Below, piece by piece: positions 18,378 through 26,710 of a DNA stretch of 64,000 bases. The DNA is from Streptomyces sp. B21-083. GTDB lineage: Bacteria; Actinomycetota; Actinomycetes; Streptomycetales; Streptomycetaceae. The notes under the pieces were generated by a model. That model ran no database searches and had not been told where the DNA came from. It saw only the letters and a list, made by a program, of their open reading frames with translations. Where the stretch lies: NCBI RefSeq assembly GCF_036898825.1, contig NZ_JARUND010000001.1:4464001-4528000 (forward strand). Reading direction: 5' to 3'. Both the position numbers and the translations under genes were made by a program. The first letter of the stretch is position 1; each line of letters begins with the position of its first letter.

Positions 18378-19837
18378 CGAGCTCCTCCTGCGTCGAAACC
18401 GGCTGCTCCGGCCGGGAATTGTGCGTTCTGTTCTTCTGCACGGATGACATAGCCGTAGCCATCCGCGCGTTGGAGTAGACGCACATACTGATGACCGATG
18501 CCTTGCACGATGCCGTGCTGGGTACGGATGTTGAAGCGTCCCGATGCTCGCACAGCGACCCGGCCAGTATGCGTACCGGCCTTTGCACCCACCGGCACGA
18601 TGGCGCGCACGAGATCGCCCGTTTGGAAGCCGTGATGTGACTTCGTACGAGGCAACGCGAGACGGGGAAATCCGTGCTTGTCACTTCGGGTGCGCGCGTA
18701 GCCACCGCGTCCGGTAGCGGCAGCGATCAGTACCTGAGACGGGTAGCGCACGATCCAGCGATCGGGCCCTACCTCACCAACCGCCAGCGCATCGAGGGTG
18801 TGCGACTTGGTCAGTCCACAGAGGACACGGTTGTACTTCGTCCTCCCTCCGGACCAGCACGAAACCGGGTGTCCAAGGCCGCGAAGCCGCTCAGAGAGCC
18901 GGTAGCGAGTCGCGTTCATCACAGCCGCGTCTCGCAGGGGAGTCTTGGCCTGTCGTTTGAGCTGTGTGACGAGAGCGGGCCTGCCCCTCAAGAAGTCCTC
19001 GGCAGAACGGGACCCCTTGGCCTGGTTGCAAGGCGCACATGACAGAGCGAGGTTCGAAACGCGGTCTGAGCCACCACTCGCCTTGGGAAGAATGTGATCG
19101 ATCTGAAGGGGAACACCACTCTTGTCGCAGTAGACGCAACGTCGCCCCCACTTCTCAAGCAGGTAATGGCGCACTTCGTATCCGGCCAAGGTTCCCTGCT
19201 GGTACTCAACCCCAGAGAGCTCCCCTCCGGCCGAGATGGCATGAGTGTCGAAAGCGACCCGCTCGACGTGCACCGCGGTCAGCGGAGCCAGCCGCGCCAG
19301 GCGCTCCACCTGGGAGGCAGTAGTGTCCACCCTGTGCTGCAGAGAAGGCGGCAGCCACCCCTCCGAACGGCACCGGTTGTCGAAGCGAGGGGCACGGTAA
19401 CGCGTGTTAGCCACTCGCCGCCGCCGCCGGTAACTCGCGCGCTGTTCCATGCTCTTGCGGATGGCCGAGCCTCGGTGCACCAGTTCCACCGCGTACAACC
19501 CACGCCGGAGAGCGGCGACTTCACCGGCCTCGGCAGACACTCGCGTGATGTCATCGGTCACGGCGATGCCCGTCGCCTTCGACCCCGGGTCGATCCGAAC
19601 CGCGACGCCACTGACTTCCGAGTTCTCCAGAAGTCGATCCTTGATGCGGATCGTGAAGGGCGTGTGCCGGGCGACAACAGCCCTGCTCTTTCTCAGAAGT
19701 TCGCGAGCACGGGCAGGATGGCAAGGCATCATCGGGCGTCCCTTGCGGTCCAGAACGAACACCCGGGGTGCTCCTGGGCCGGACACCGGTGGCTGGCGCA
19801 ACCCTGGTATGTCCAGCGCCTCGTTGTCGTGCGGCAT
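18374..19837 (-). CDS. iscB: IscB RNA-guided nuclease (IS200/IS605-associated)
   Basis: A 487-residue IscB, the Cas9-ancestor family. Domains in order: PLMP-type N-terminal domain (VFVLDRKGRPMMPCHPARAR, residues 26-45, motif varied to PMMP), RuvC-I (RIDPGSKATGIAV, D83), Arg-rich bridge helix (about 128-151), RuvC-II (AVHVERVAFDTHA, E192), HNH (CVYC with C234/C237, IDH with H248, CAPC with C267/C270), RuvC-III (SHTLDALAVG, H346/D349) and a C-terminal beta domain (about 400-460) that in IscBs contacts the target-adjacent motif. All catalytic residues are present. Start ATG 19837 has GAGGAA close upstream. No TnpA transposase is linked. A candidate omega-RNA lies upstream. The stop TGA overlaps the next gene's ATG. 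Confidence 0.92.
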   Translation of the reverse strand: MPHDNEALDIPGLRQPPVSGPGAPRVFVLDRKGRPMMPCHPARARELLRKSRAVVARHTPFTIRIKDRLLENSEVSGVAVRIDPGSKATGIAVTDDITRVSAEAGEVAALRRGLYAVELVHRGSAIRKSMEQRASYRRRRRVANTRYRAPRFDNRCRSEGWLPPSLQHRVDTTASQVERLARLAPLTAVHVERVAFDTHAISAGGELSGVEYQQGTLAGYEVRHYLLEKWGRRCVYCDKSGVPLQIDHILPKASGGSDRVSNLALSCAPCNQAKGSRSAEDFLRGRPALVTQLKRQAKTPLRDAAVMNATRYRLSERLRGLGHPVSCWSGGRTKYNRVLCGLTKSHTLDALAVGEVGPDRWIVRYPSQVLIAAATGRGGYARTRSDKHGFPRLALPRTKSHHGFQTGDLVRAIVPVGAKAGTHTGRVAVRASGRFNIRTQHGIVQGIGHQYVRLLQRADGYGYVIRAEEQNAQFPAGAAGFDAGGAR

Positions 19838-19855
19838 GTGTTCCTCGCTGATGAT

Positions 19856-19998
19856 GCTGCCGTCACCGGCAGCGCGTTCTCCCGCACTCAGCCAATAGAG
19901 TGAGTGCTGTGTGACTCCCGCTCGCGAAGGTGATCGCTCACGGGTATCCCCTCGCCCATGTCCCGTACCGGCTTTCTTGCCCTATTCGGACAAGAGCC
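19856..19998 (-). ncRNA. Candidate IscB omega-RNA scaffold
   Basis: IscB guide RNAs are encoded just upstream of the gene, guide first. Reading the minus strand from 19998, the sequence starts with a strong hairpin (GGCTCTTGTCC paired with GGGCAAG-AA-AGCC, 19970-19998), continues through G-rich segments, and ends with two hairpins: GCACTCA/TGAGTGC with a 10-base loop (about 19882-19907) and GCTGCC/GGCAGC (19856-19873), 18 bases before the iscB ATG. The GGCTCTT opening recalls the published OgeuIscB scaffold (from memory). The 5' boundary is inferred; it is shorter than the OgeuIscB RNA. Confidence 0.5.
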
Positions 19999-20107
19999 TG
20001 TACCCCGTTTCGTCTCTGCTCCCAGAGGTGTCTGCAGGTACAGGTTCCAGAGCAGGCCGCTGAGGAAGCACGGCCAGGTGGGTCGGCGTACCCGCACGGA
20101 ACGTAGC

Positions 20108-20132
20108 CATCAAGGTCACCCCCTCATTGATG
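20108..20132. other. Hairpin in the iscB-cdgB gap
   Basis: CATCAA and TTGATG form a 6-bp stem around a 13-base loop. It could close cdgB transcription or belong to the promoter of the displaced downstream gene. The rest of 20015-20294 shows no gene. Confidence 0.3.
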
Positions 20133-20294
20133 ACGGCTCGGGCTGGTCACTCAGAGCCCACCCGCGACCGGACGAGCCCCGGCCGTCCGGCCGTGGAGCG
20201 AGTGACCCCTTGGTCTCCTCAATGCAAGCGAGCCTACCCGCTCCCAGAGGGCCAAACGGGTGGCGTTCGCCGCATCAACCAACTCACCTGCGAC

Positions 20295-22025
20295 TTATCC
20301 CGCACGCCGGTGCTGTTTGGGACGAGATCGTTTCTCGATGTACATCCGCTCGTCCGCCGACTTCAGGACTTCGTCCGCCGTCATCCCGCAGTGTGCCCAC
20401 CCGATACCGAAACTCGCACCGACCCGCATCGCGCGGCCGTCGACCCGGATGGGCTGGATGATCTCGTTGCGCAGGCGTACGGCCAGGTCCTGGGCGTCGG
20501 CCCGGCCCAGGCCGTCGGCGAGGACCACGAACTCGTCGCCGCCGAGCCGGGCCACCGTGTCGCCGTCGCGCACGGCCCCGCCGAGCCGCCGGGCCACCTC
20601 GATCAGTACCGCGTCGCCGGCGTTGTGCCCGAAACGGTCGTTGATCGACTTGAAGCCGTCGAGGTCGCAGAAGAGAACCGCGAGCCCCTTCGTCCCGTCG
20701 TCGTGTTCACCCTCGGGGGCGACGGCGTGGACGTGGTGGTCGTACGCGCCGTACACCTCGGGGGCGCCACGGAAGTCGAACCCGTGGCCGTTCGCGTCGT
20801 ACGGCTGGATTCCGGCGTCCGTCACGGGCGCCGGCACCGCCGTGTACTGGTCGTGTGTACCGAAGGGGTCCAGCTGGGCGTGGCCGTAGGCTGCGTCGAC
20901 CGACTCGACCAGTCCGGGAGCCGCCGTCTGCGGGCGCTGGCAGAGGCGGGAGCTGAGCCGGGCACGCAGCTCGGCGGAGTTGGGCAGACCGGTGAGGGAG
21001 TCGTGGGAGGCGCGGTGGGCGAGCTGCAGCTCGCGGCGCTTGCGCTCCTCGATGTCCTCGACGTGGGTGAGCAGGAAGCGCGGCCCGTCGGCGGCGTCCG
21101 CGACGACGGAGTTGCGCAGCGACGCCCACAGGTACGAGCCGTCCCGGCGGCAGAGCCGCAGTTCGGCGCGCCCGCCCTCGGCGGAGGTGCGCAGCAGGGT
21201 GCCTATGTCCTCGGGGTGCACGAGGTCGGAGAAGGCGTAGCGGCGCATCGCGGAGGCGGGGCGGCCCAACAGACGGCACAGGGCGTCGTTGGTGCGGAGT
21301 ATTCGCCCCTGCTGGTCGCCGCCCATCTCGGCGATGGCCATGCCGGAGGGCGCGTACTCGAAGGCCTGACGGAAGCTTTCCTCACTGGCCCGGAGCGCCT
21401 GCTGCTCGCGTTCAAGTCTGACCAGTGCCCGCTGCATATTCGCGCGTAGACGTGCGTTGCTGATCGCGATGGCGGCCTGGAACGCGTACATCTGGAGCGC
21501 TTCCTTGCCCCACGCCCCCGGTCGGCGGCCGTTGCGCGGCCGGTCCACGGACAGCACGCCGATCAGTTCGCCGCAGGTGCCGCCGGGCACGCTCGGGGTG
21601 AACATCGGTGCGAAGAGCCGGTCCGAGGGGTGCCACTCGTCCTCGAAGCGCGGGGCGGGGCCGTCGGTGTACCACTGCGGGACGTCGTCGTCGTCGAGGA
21701 CCCAGCCCTCGGTGTGCGGTATGAACACCAGGTCGCCCCAGGCCTCGCCCATGACGAGCCGGCGTTCCCAGGAGTCGCGTGAGCCGACCCGGCCGGTGAT
21801 GAGGGCCTCGGCGGCGGAGTTTCCGGCGAAGGCGGCGACGACGAGATCGCCGTCGGGGCGGACGAGGTTGACGCAGGCCAGCTCGTAACCGAGGCCGTTG
21901 ACGACGCCGTCGGCGACGGTCTGGAGGGTGTCCGCCAGACTGCGCGCCGTGTTCATGTCCGCCATGACCTGGTGCAGCTGCCGCAAGGTCGCAAGACGGA
22001 CGTACGGCTCCTGGTCGGTCTCCAT
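20295..22025 (-). CDS. cdgB: GAF-PAS-GGDEF diguanylate cyclase (CdgB)
   Basis: A 576-residue cytosolic signalling enzyme. An N-terminal GAF domain (about 15-195) is followed by a PAS/PAC domain (about 215-340, LTHVEDIEERKR) and a GGDEF domain (about 345-570). The active site GGDEF is intact at 495-499 and an RxxD inhibitory site sits at 486-489 (RDGD), so it should make c-di-GMP with product inhibition. About 75 extra residues rich in His/Tyr/Asp lie between NSAELRARLSSRL and LAVLFCDLDGFK. The S. coelicolor syntenic gene SCO4281 affects development and is a BldD target. A strong palindrome lies upstream. Confidence 0.9.
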   Translation of the reverse strand: METDQEPYVRLATLRQLHQVMADMNTARSLADTLQTVADGVVNGLGYELACVNLVRPDGDLVVAAFAGNSAAEALITGRVGSRDSWERRLVMGEAWGDLVFIPHTEGWVLDDDDVPQWYTDGPAPRFEDEWHPSDRLFAPMFTPSVPGGTCGELIGVLSVDRPRNGRRPGAWGKEALQMYAFQAAIAISNARLRANMQRALVRLEREQQALRASEESFRQAFEYAPSGMAIAEMGGDQQGRILRTNDALCRLLGRPASAMRRYAFSDLVHPEDIGTLLRTSAEGGRAELRLCRRDGSYLWASLRNSVVADAADGPRFLLTHVEDIEERKRRELQLAHRASHDSLTGLPNSAELRARLSSRLCQRPQTAAPGLVESVDAAYGHAQLDPFGTHDQYTAVPAPVTDAGIQPYDANGHGFDFRGAPEVYGAYDHHVHAVAPEGEHDDGTKGLAVLFCDLDGFKSINDRFGHNAGDAVLIEVARRLGGAVRDGDTVARLGGDEFVVLADGLGRADAQDLAVRLRNEIIQPIRVDGRAMRVGASFGIGWAHCGMTADEVLKSADERMYIEKRSRPKQHRRAG

Positions 22026-22108
22026 TCGCCCTCCTTCCGCCTATCTCACCTTCTCCGCCACTGAATCACAGCGCGCTGCCCACTCGGTACACAGGGTCAA
22101 CAAAAAAG

Positions 22109-22130
22109 GTCACCTGTGACTCAAGTCACA
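22109..22130. promoter_or_regulatory. Overlapping palindromes with CRP-type site upstream of cdgB
   Basis: TGTGACTCAAGTCACA (22115-22130) is a perfect TGTGA-N6-TCACA palindrome, the form bound by CRP proteins. It overlaps a second palindrome GTCAC-CT-GTGAC (22109-22120). It is 84-105 bases upstream of the cdgB ATG. The rest of the 22026-22437 gap shows no gene. Confidence 0.5.
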
Positions 22131-22437
22131 GCGAAAGATGAGCAATTGAGTGGAGTTTCTGAGTTCTCCCTGTGCATTTACTGAACGCAAACTTTGTATC
22201 CGTGCGGATACTACGAGCGAGGATACGGGCGGGAGGAAGTCGGCGGGGCCGTTCCCGATCTTTGGGGGTCCGCCGGGAGTCCTAGGTCCCGGTTCGGGCG
22301 CTGGTCCGATGCGGTGCCACAGGGACCACGAATAGCTTTTCCATGTGCTGACTCCCTCCGCCGTACCCAGCCGTGCCGCAACCAGCCGTGCCGTACCCCT
22401 CTCTCCCGTCCTCCCTCGCGCCGGGCATCCTGGGGGA

Positions 22438-22956
22438 GTGAGCAACGACGACTTCCGCGCCGCCATGTCCCGCCTCGCCTCGGGCGTGGTCCTGGTGACC
22501 GCACAGGAGCCGCCGCTCGACGCCACCGATCCGCACGCGCCCGGCGGCGAGGACGTCGGCATGACGGCGACCGCCTTCCTCTCGGTCTCCCTGGACCCGC
22601 CCCTCGTCATGGTCAGCGTGCGCGAGGGCTCCCGGATGGACGACCTGCTCGACGAACAGCCCCTGTGGGCGGTCTCCGTCCTCTCCGAGAACCAGCGGCA
22701 CGTCGCGGGCCGGTTCGCGATGAAGGGCCGCATCAGCGACCGCCTCCTCTTCGCGGACCTCCCCCACATCCGGGGCGAGGCGTCCGGCGCCCCCCTGATG
22801 GAGGGCGCCCTGGCGACCCTGGAGTGCCGCACGGAACAGCGGGTCACGGCCGGCGACCACACCCTGGTGATCGGCCGCGTCCTCACGGCGACCGCGCCGC
22901 ACGCGGACGGGGGTCCACTGGCGTACTTCCGCGGCCGTTACCGCCGGCTCGACTGA
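22438..22956 (+). CDS. Flavin reductase-like (FMN-binding) protein
   Basis: A 172-residue member of the flavin reductase family that supplies reduced FMN to monooxygenases. FRAAMSRLASGVVLVTAQ opens the split-barrel domain; GMTATAFLSVSLDPPLVMVSV is the FMN-binding core; FRGRYRRLD closes it, as in HpaC/ActVB-like enzymes. A residue stretch (about 22-40, acidic and Pro-rich) is inserted between the first strands. GTG 22438 follows a GGGGGA; the frame upstream is unlike the family. Its monooxygenase partner is not in the neighbourhood. Confidence 0.82.
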   Translation: MSNDDFRAAMSRLASGVVLVTAQEPPLDATDPHAPGGEDVGMTATAFLSVSLDPPLVMVSVREGSRMDDLLDEQPLWAVSVLSENQRHVAGRFAMKGRISDRLLFADLPHIRGEASGAPLMEGALATLECRTEQRVTAGDHTLVIGRVLTATAPHADGGPLAYFRGRYRRLD

Positions 22957-23004
22957 CGAGAAACCCGCTGGTCACACCGCTGCCGGACGGCCTACGTTCG
23001 CCAT

Positions 23005-23472
23005 ATGACGAACGACACGCTCCGGCTGGAGCGGATCAGCTCCGACAACTTCGACGCGGCCGTCGCCGTACGGGTCCGCCCGGACCAGGAACACGCGGTC
23101 TCGCCGGTCATGAAGTCCCTGGCCGAGGCGTACATCCATCCGCGCGCCGCCTGGCCCCGGCTGATCCTCGACGGCGAGCGTCCCGTCGGCTTCCTCATGG
23201 CCTTCTTCGACATCGCCTGGGGCGACACCGGCACCGACCTGCGCTCCGGCCTGTGGCGCCTGAACATCGCGGCCGACGAACAGGGCAAGGGCTACGGCCG
23301 TTTCGCCGTCGAGTCCGTCGCCGCCGAGATCCGCCACCGCGGGGGCACCGACCTCTACGTCACCTGGCACCCCGGCCCGACCGGCCCCGAACCCTTCTAC
23401 CTGGCCCTGGGCTTCAGCCCCACCGGCGAGACCAGCGGGGGCCAGACGGTCGGCGTGCTGCAACTGACCTAG
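23005..23472 (+). CDS. GNAT family N-acetyltransferase
   Basis: A 155-residue GNAT. The acetyl-CoA pyrophosphate loop is seen as ADEQGKGYGRFAVE (Q/RxxGxG/A type); the C-terminal FYLALGFSPTGE is the usual last strand-helix of the fold. It resembles spermidine/aminoglycoside-type acetyltransferases, but the substrate is unknown. ATG 23005. It stands in tandem with the flavin reductase, 48 bases apart. Confidence 0.85.
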   Translation: MTNDTLRLERISSDNFDAAVAVRVRPDQEHAVSPVMKSLAEAYIHPRAAWPRLILDGERPVGFLMAFFDIAWGDTGTDLRSGLWRLNIAADEQGKGYGRFAVESVAAEIRHRGGTDLYVTWHPGPTGPEPFYLALGFSPTGETSGGQTVGVLQLT

Positions 23473-23665
23473 CACCGACCTGACACCGACCTGTCGATCA
23501 CGGCGACCTTTGCGTGTACGAACGTAAATGTCAGGACTCGCTCCATGCGCTCCAGGCTCCCGCACCCCTCCTATCCCTCGCCGCCCTCCGCACCCGAGAA
23601 CACGGCGGGACCGGTGCCGAACGCGCGACCACGTCCGGGTCGAGTCCGGCGACCAAGGGCGTGGA

Positions 23666-23840
23666 AATCGCCCCACGCTTCCTGAACGGCGTCATCCGCT
23701 TCAGCGGCCGAACCGAGCATTCGGTGGGCGACGACCCGAAGACGACTTCGGTGTGATTCGAACCGCACGGCGAGAAATTCATTCCCGGGGCCGTTCCACG
23801 GTTCTTTCTCCCGGCCGTTGGGAAATTCACGATCGTTCAT
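23666..23840 (-). pseudogene. Remnant of ECF sigma factor N-terminus
   Basis: A minus-strand frame starting at 23840 contains EFLAVRFESHRSRLRVVAHRM followed by LGSAAEADDAVQEAW, the opening region-2 helices of SigJ/ECF41-type sigma factors. After this the frame loses similarity (Arg/Gly-rich, no region 4) and stops at 23571. It looks like a 5' fragment left by deletion. The gap 23473-23878 shows no other gene. Confidence 0.6.
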
Positions 23841-23878
23841 CCGTCACCGGCAACTCGCCGGCGGTCACCGGTTACCGG

Positions 23879-24307
23879 TTAACCCCAGTCCCGTCCCGTA
23901 CGACCCCGCTTCACATCCGCGCGTGCCTTCTTCTGCCGCAACCGGCGTTCGTTGATTCGGCGCGGGATACGGGTGGGGGTACGGGGCTTGGGCGGCGGCG
24001 CGGTGGCCTCGGCGAGGAGAGCGGCCAGCCGTACGGCCGCCGCCTCACGGTTGCGCCACTGCGAGCGGTGCTCGGAGGAGCGGACGGTGACGACTCCGTC
24101 GACGAGCCGTCCGGCGAGATGCTCCAGCGCGCGCCGCTTCCAGACCTCGGGGAGCGCCTCGGTGCCCGCGAGGTCGAGGCTCAACTCGACCCGCGTGTCA
24201 CTGGTGTTGACGTGCTGCCCGCCCGGCCCGCCGGACCGCGAGAAACGCCACATGAGCTCGGCCTCGGGGAGCGAGACGGAGCCACGGATGAGATAGGGAC
24301 CGGACAT
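23879..24307 (-). CDS. arfB: Alternative ribosome-rescue factor (ArfB/YaeJ type)
   Basis: A 142-residue peptidyl-tRNA hydrolase related to release factor domain 3. The catalytic GGQ sits in SRSGGPGGQHVNTSDTRV; the C-terminal tail is strongly basic (RRINERRLRQKKARADVKRG), as needed to enter the empty mRNA channel of stalled ribosomes. Length and architecture match ArfB rather than RF1/RF2. The start at 24307 gives MSGPYLIRGSV; the frame extends far upstream but without similarity. Confidence 0.9.
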   Translation of the reverse strand: MSGPYLIRGSVSLPEAELMWRFSRSGGPGGQHVNTSDTRVELSLDLAGTEALPEVWKRRALEHLAGRLVDGVVTVRSSEHRSQWRNREAAAVRLAALLAEATAPPPKPRTPTRIPRRINERRLRQKKARADVKRGRTGRDWG

Positions 24308-24505
24308 GCCCCCATGGTCGCGCGCCTGTCCGGTCCACGTCACCCCGTTTTCACCCCGACAAGGTAGGTAAAGAAAGTAAAGGCGCGCGGAACCTTCGGG
24401 ACCCCCACCGGCGTTCATAGGGGTGACGGTAGCTTCGTCCCGTACGGGGCTCCGCGCCGCACGCACGTACCGCACGTTTGTCAAACGAGGGAAGGACTCC
24501 CAACA

Positions 24506-25081
24506 ATGGCTGTAAGCCTGTCCAAGGGTGGCAACGTCTCGCTCACCAAGGAGGCTCCGGGCCTGACCGCCGTCACCGTGGGCCTCGGCTGGGACGTCCG
24601 CAGCACCACCGGCACGGACTTCGACCTTGACGCCTCGGCGATCGCGGTCAACACGCAGGGCAAGGTCTTCTCGGACGCCCACTTCGTCTTCTTCAACAAC
24701 AAGGAGACCCCGGACAAGACCATCGTCCACACCGGCGACAACCGCACGGGCGAGGGCGCGGGCGACGACGAGGCGATCAAGGTCAACCTCGCCGGCCTCC
24801 CCGCCGACATCGACAAGATCGTCTTCCCGGTCTCGATCTACGACGCGGAGAACCGCTCGCAGAACTTCGGCCAGGTCCGCAACGCGTACATCCGCATCCT
24901 GAACGAGGCAGGCGGCGCCGAGATCGCCCGCTACGACCTCTCCGAGGACGCGGCGACGGAGACGGCCATGGTCTTCGGCGAGCTGTACCGCAACGGCGCG
25001 GAGTGGAAGTTCCGCGCGGTAGGCCAGGGTTACGCCTCGGGCCTCGTGGGCATCGCCCAGGACTTCGGCGTCAACGTCTGA
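24506..25081 (+). CDS. terD: TerD family stress protein
   Basis: A 191-residue TerD-domain protein (usual length). Calcium-binding and fold motifs: [52 protein letters not shown] and [14 protein letters not shown] [11 protein letters not shown]. TerD paralogues of Streptomyces are implicated in tellurite and stress resistance and development; the individual role is not known. The ribosome site GAGGGAAGGA is strong. A CGTTTG-T-CAAACG palindrome (24475-24487) lies in the leader. Confidence 0.93.
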   Translation: MAVSLSKGGNVSLTKEAPGLTAVTVGLGWDVRSTTGTDFDLDASAIAVNTQGKVFSDAHFVFFNNKETPDKTIVHTGDNRTGEGAGDDEAIKVNLAGLPADIDKIVFPVSIYDAENRSQNFGQVRNAYIRILNEAGGAEIARYDLSEDAATETAMVFGELYRNGAEWKFRAVGQGYASGLVGIAQDFGVNV

Positions 25082-25111
25082 GTCGACGCCAGAGCCGCAC
25101 CCCGCGGCTGA

Positions 25112-25164
25112 AAAGCCCCCGGCCGGACGCCAGTACGTCAGATCGGCGTCGGGACGGGGGCTTT
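25112..25164 (+). terminator. Terminator after terD
   Basis: AAAGCCCCCG and CGGGGGCTTT form the base of a roughly 20-bp imperfect stem with a 13-base loop, 30 bases after the terD stop. Confidence 0.75.
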
Positions 25165-25334
25165 CGCGTGCCCGCGCATCGCACCCCCGTCCACCCCCGT
25201 CCACCCATGCATCGCCCGCGCGTCGCCCGCGCATCGGGACATTCCCAGGCTGCCGAAGACCGCAGGACGCCAAGAACGCCTCCCCTGCGCACACGGGTCC
25301 CGGGTGGGAATCCCCTCGTGACACCATCACCCCC

Positions 25335-25835
25335 GTGCTCGATATCGGCTACGCCCTCTCCAACCGGTTCCCGGACCCCCCGCAGACCGACTACCGCCGC
25401 GCGGACGTCCACACACTGCGCCACGACCTGTTCTGCGGAGACGTCTACCTCGCCGACACCAAGGCGGACCGGGAACTGTCCACAGCCTGGGGATGGGTAC
25501 CGGTCCTCGACTTCGCGTGGGCCCTGTGCGACATCGTGGAGCAGTTGGACCAGGACCCCGCGGGCTCACGCGCCTCCCGCCCCCAGTACGCGGAACTGGA
25601 CTTCACCGAATCCACCGACCGCATGCTCTTCGAGCGCCGCTTCGGGTGGGTGGACATCGAGTCCGACTGGATGCCGGCGGAGGAACCCGCGCTCACCTTC
25701 TCCCACGCGGAACTCCGCAAGGAGGCTCGGGACTTCCTGCACGACGTACTGGCCGACCTGATCGACCTGCACGACGCCCTCGGCGAGAACCCGGCGATCT
25801 GGACACTCCAGGCCCGCTTCCCGAGGGTGCGCTGA
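25335..25835 (+). CDS. Conserved hypothetical protein
   Basis: A 166-residue acidic soluble protein starting at GTG 25335. It has no signal peptide or membrane segment. Features: many Asp and Trp residues, a central helix DFAWALCDIVEQLDQD, and an FGWVDIESDWMPAEEP segment. Standard codon bias supports it as a real gene. I do not recognise a characterised family; it looks like a Streptomyces hypothetical near terD. Confidence 0.7.
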   Translation: MLDIGYALSNRFPDPPQTDYRRADVHTLRHDLFCGDVYLADTKADRELSTAWGWVPVLDFAWALCDIVEQLDQDPAGSRASRPQYAELDFTESTDRMLFERRFGWVDIESDWMPAEEPALTFSHAELRKEARDFLHDVLADLIDLHDALGENPAIWTLQARFPRVR

Positions 25836-25869
25836 GCGGGGCCCGCCCACCCCTGGGGAAACACCCCAC

Positions 25870-26568
25870 CTACTCCACCCGCACCCCCAACTCCGCCGCG
25901 AACACCCCCGCCAGATCAAGCAACTGCACAGGACTGATCACCGCCCCCGCCAGCCGGTCCACCCCCCGCGCGAACCCCAGCTCCGCAGCCCGCCGAAAGT
26001 CCACGTCCCTCAGCCTCGCCTCACTGAAGTCCGCCCCCTTCAGCGCACAGTCCACGAACTCCACCCGCTCCAGCACCGCACCCCCGAAGTCCGGCTCCAC
26101 CAGCACGCACCCCTCGAAGACGACGTCCTTCAGCTTCGACTTGCGCAGGTTCAGATAGTCGATCTTCCCGCCCCGCACCACCACCCGCTCCAGCACAGCC
26201 CCGTGCAGCTGCACCCCGCCCAGCCGGGCATCGACCAGCTCCACATCACGCAGGGTCGACTCGGCGAGGTCCGTGCCGACCCCCCGGATGCCCGTCAGGA
26301 CCGAGTCGAGCAGCCGGGCGTGGTGCAGCCGGGTCTCGTCCAGCGCGCACCCCGTCAACGCGCAGTCCATGAACCGGGCACCCCCACCGTCCTGCCCGGC
26401 GAAGTCGGCCTCCCGGAACTCCAGCCCGTCATAGTCCCCGTCCGGCTCCAGCTCACCGCCCCCGAACGGCTCCAGCACCGGCAACCGCACCTCGGGCCGC
26501 CGAGCCTCCTTCATCCCCGAAGCGGAACCCCCCGTACTCCCCGCACCACCCACCACTCGCCTCGCCAT
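25870..26568 (-). CDS. Pentapeptide-repeat protein
   Basis: A 232-residue protein with a run of A(D/N)LxX-type pentapeptides from about residue 60 to 215 (for example FREADFAGQD, TDLAESTLRDVEL, LKGADFSEARLRDVDF), which fold as a right-handed beta-helix. Members can mimic DNA and protect gyrase (Qnr-type), but most have no known role. ATG 26568 with GGATGGGGG upstream is preferred over a farther frame start. Convergent with the preceding hypothetical gene. Confidence 0.85.
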   Translation of the reverse strand: MARRVVGGAGSTGGSASGMKEARRPEVRLPVLEPFGGGELEPDGDYDGLEFREADFAGQDGGGARFMDCALTGCALDETRLHHARLLDSVLTGIRGVGTDLAESTLRDVELVDARLGGVQLHGAVLERVVVRGGKIDYLNLRKSKLKDVVFEGCVLVEPDFGGAVLERVEFVDCALKGADFSEARLRDVDFRRAAELGFARGVDRLAGAVISPVQLLDLAGVFAAELGVRVE

Positions 26569-26710
26569 GCCCCCATCCTGCACCCCACCACTGACAATCC
26601 CCCTGACCTGCGGAACCCCCTCCCCATCCACCCCCATGTCACATTCCGACCCCCTCCATCAGTCGTACTCACGGAAGCAGCGAGGCGCCCACCACAGGGA
26701 GACCCCAGAC

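Noticed and set aside
18374..19837. Reading the HNH protein as a homing endonuclease or restriction enzyme
   Set aside because: The PLMP-type domain, split RuvC motifs and Arg-rich bridge helix around the HNH define IscB.
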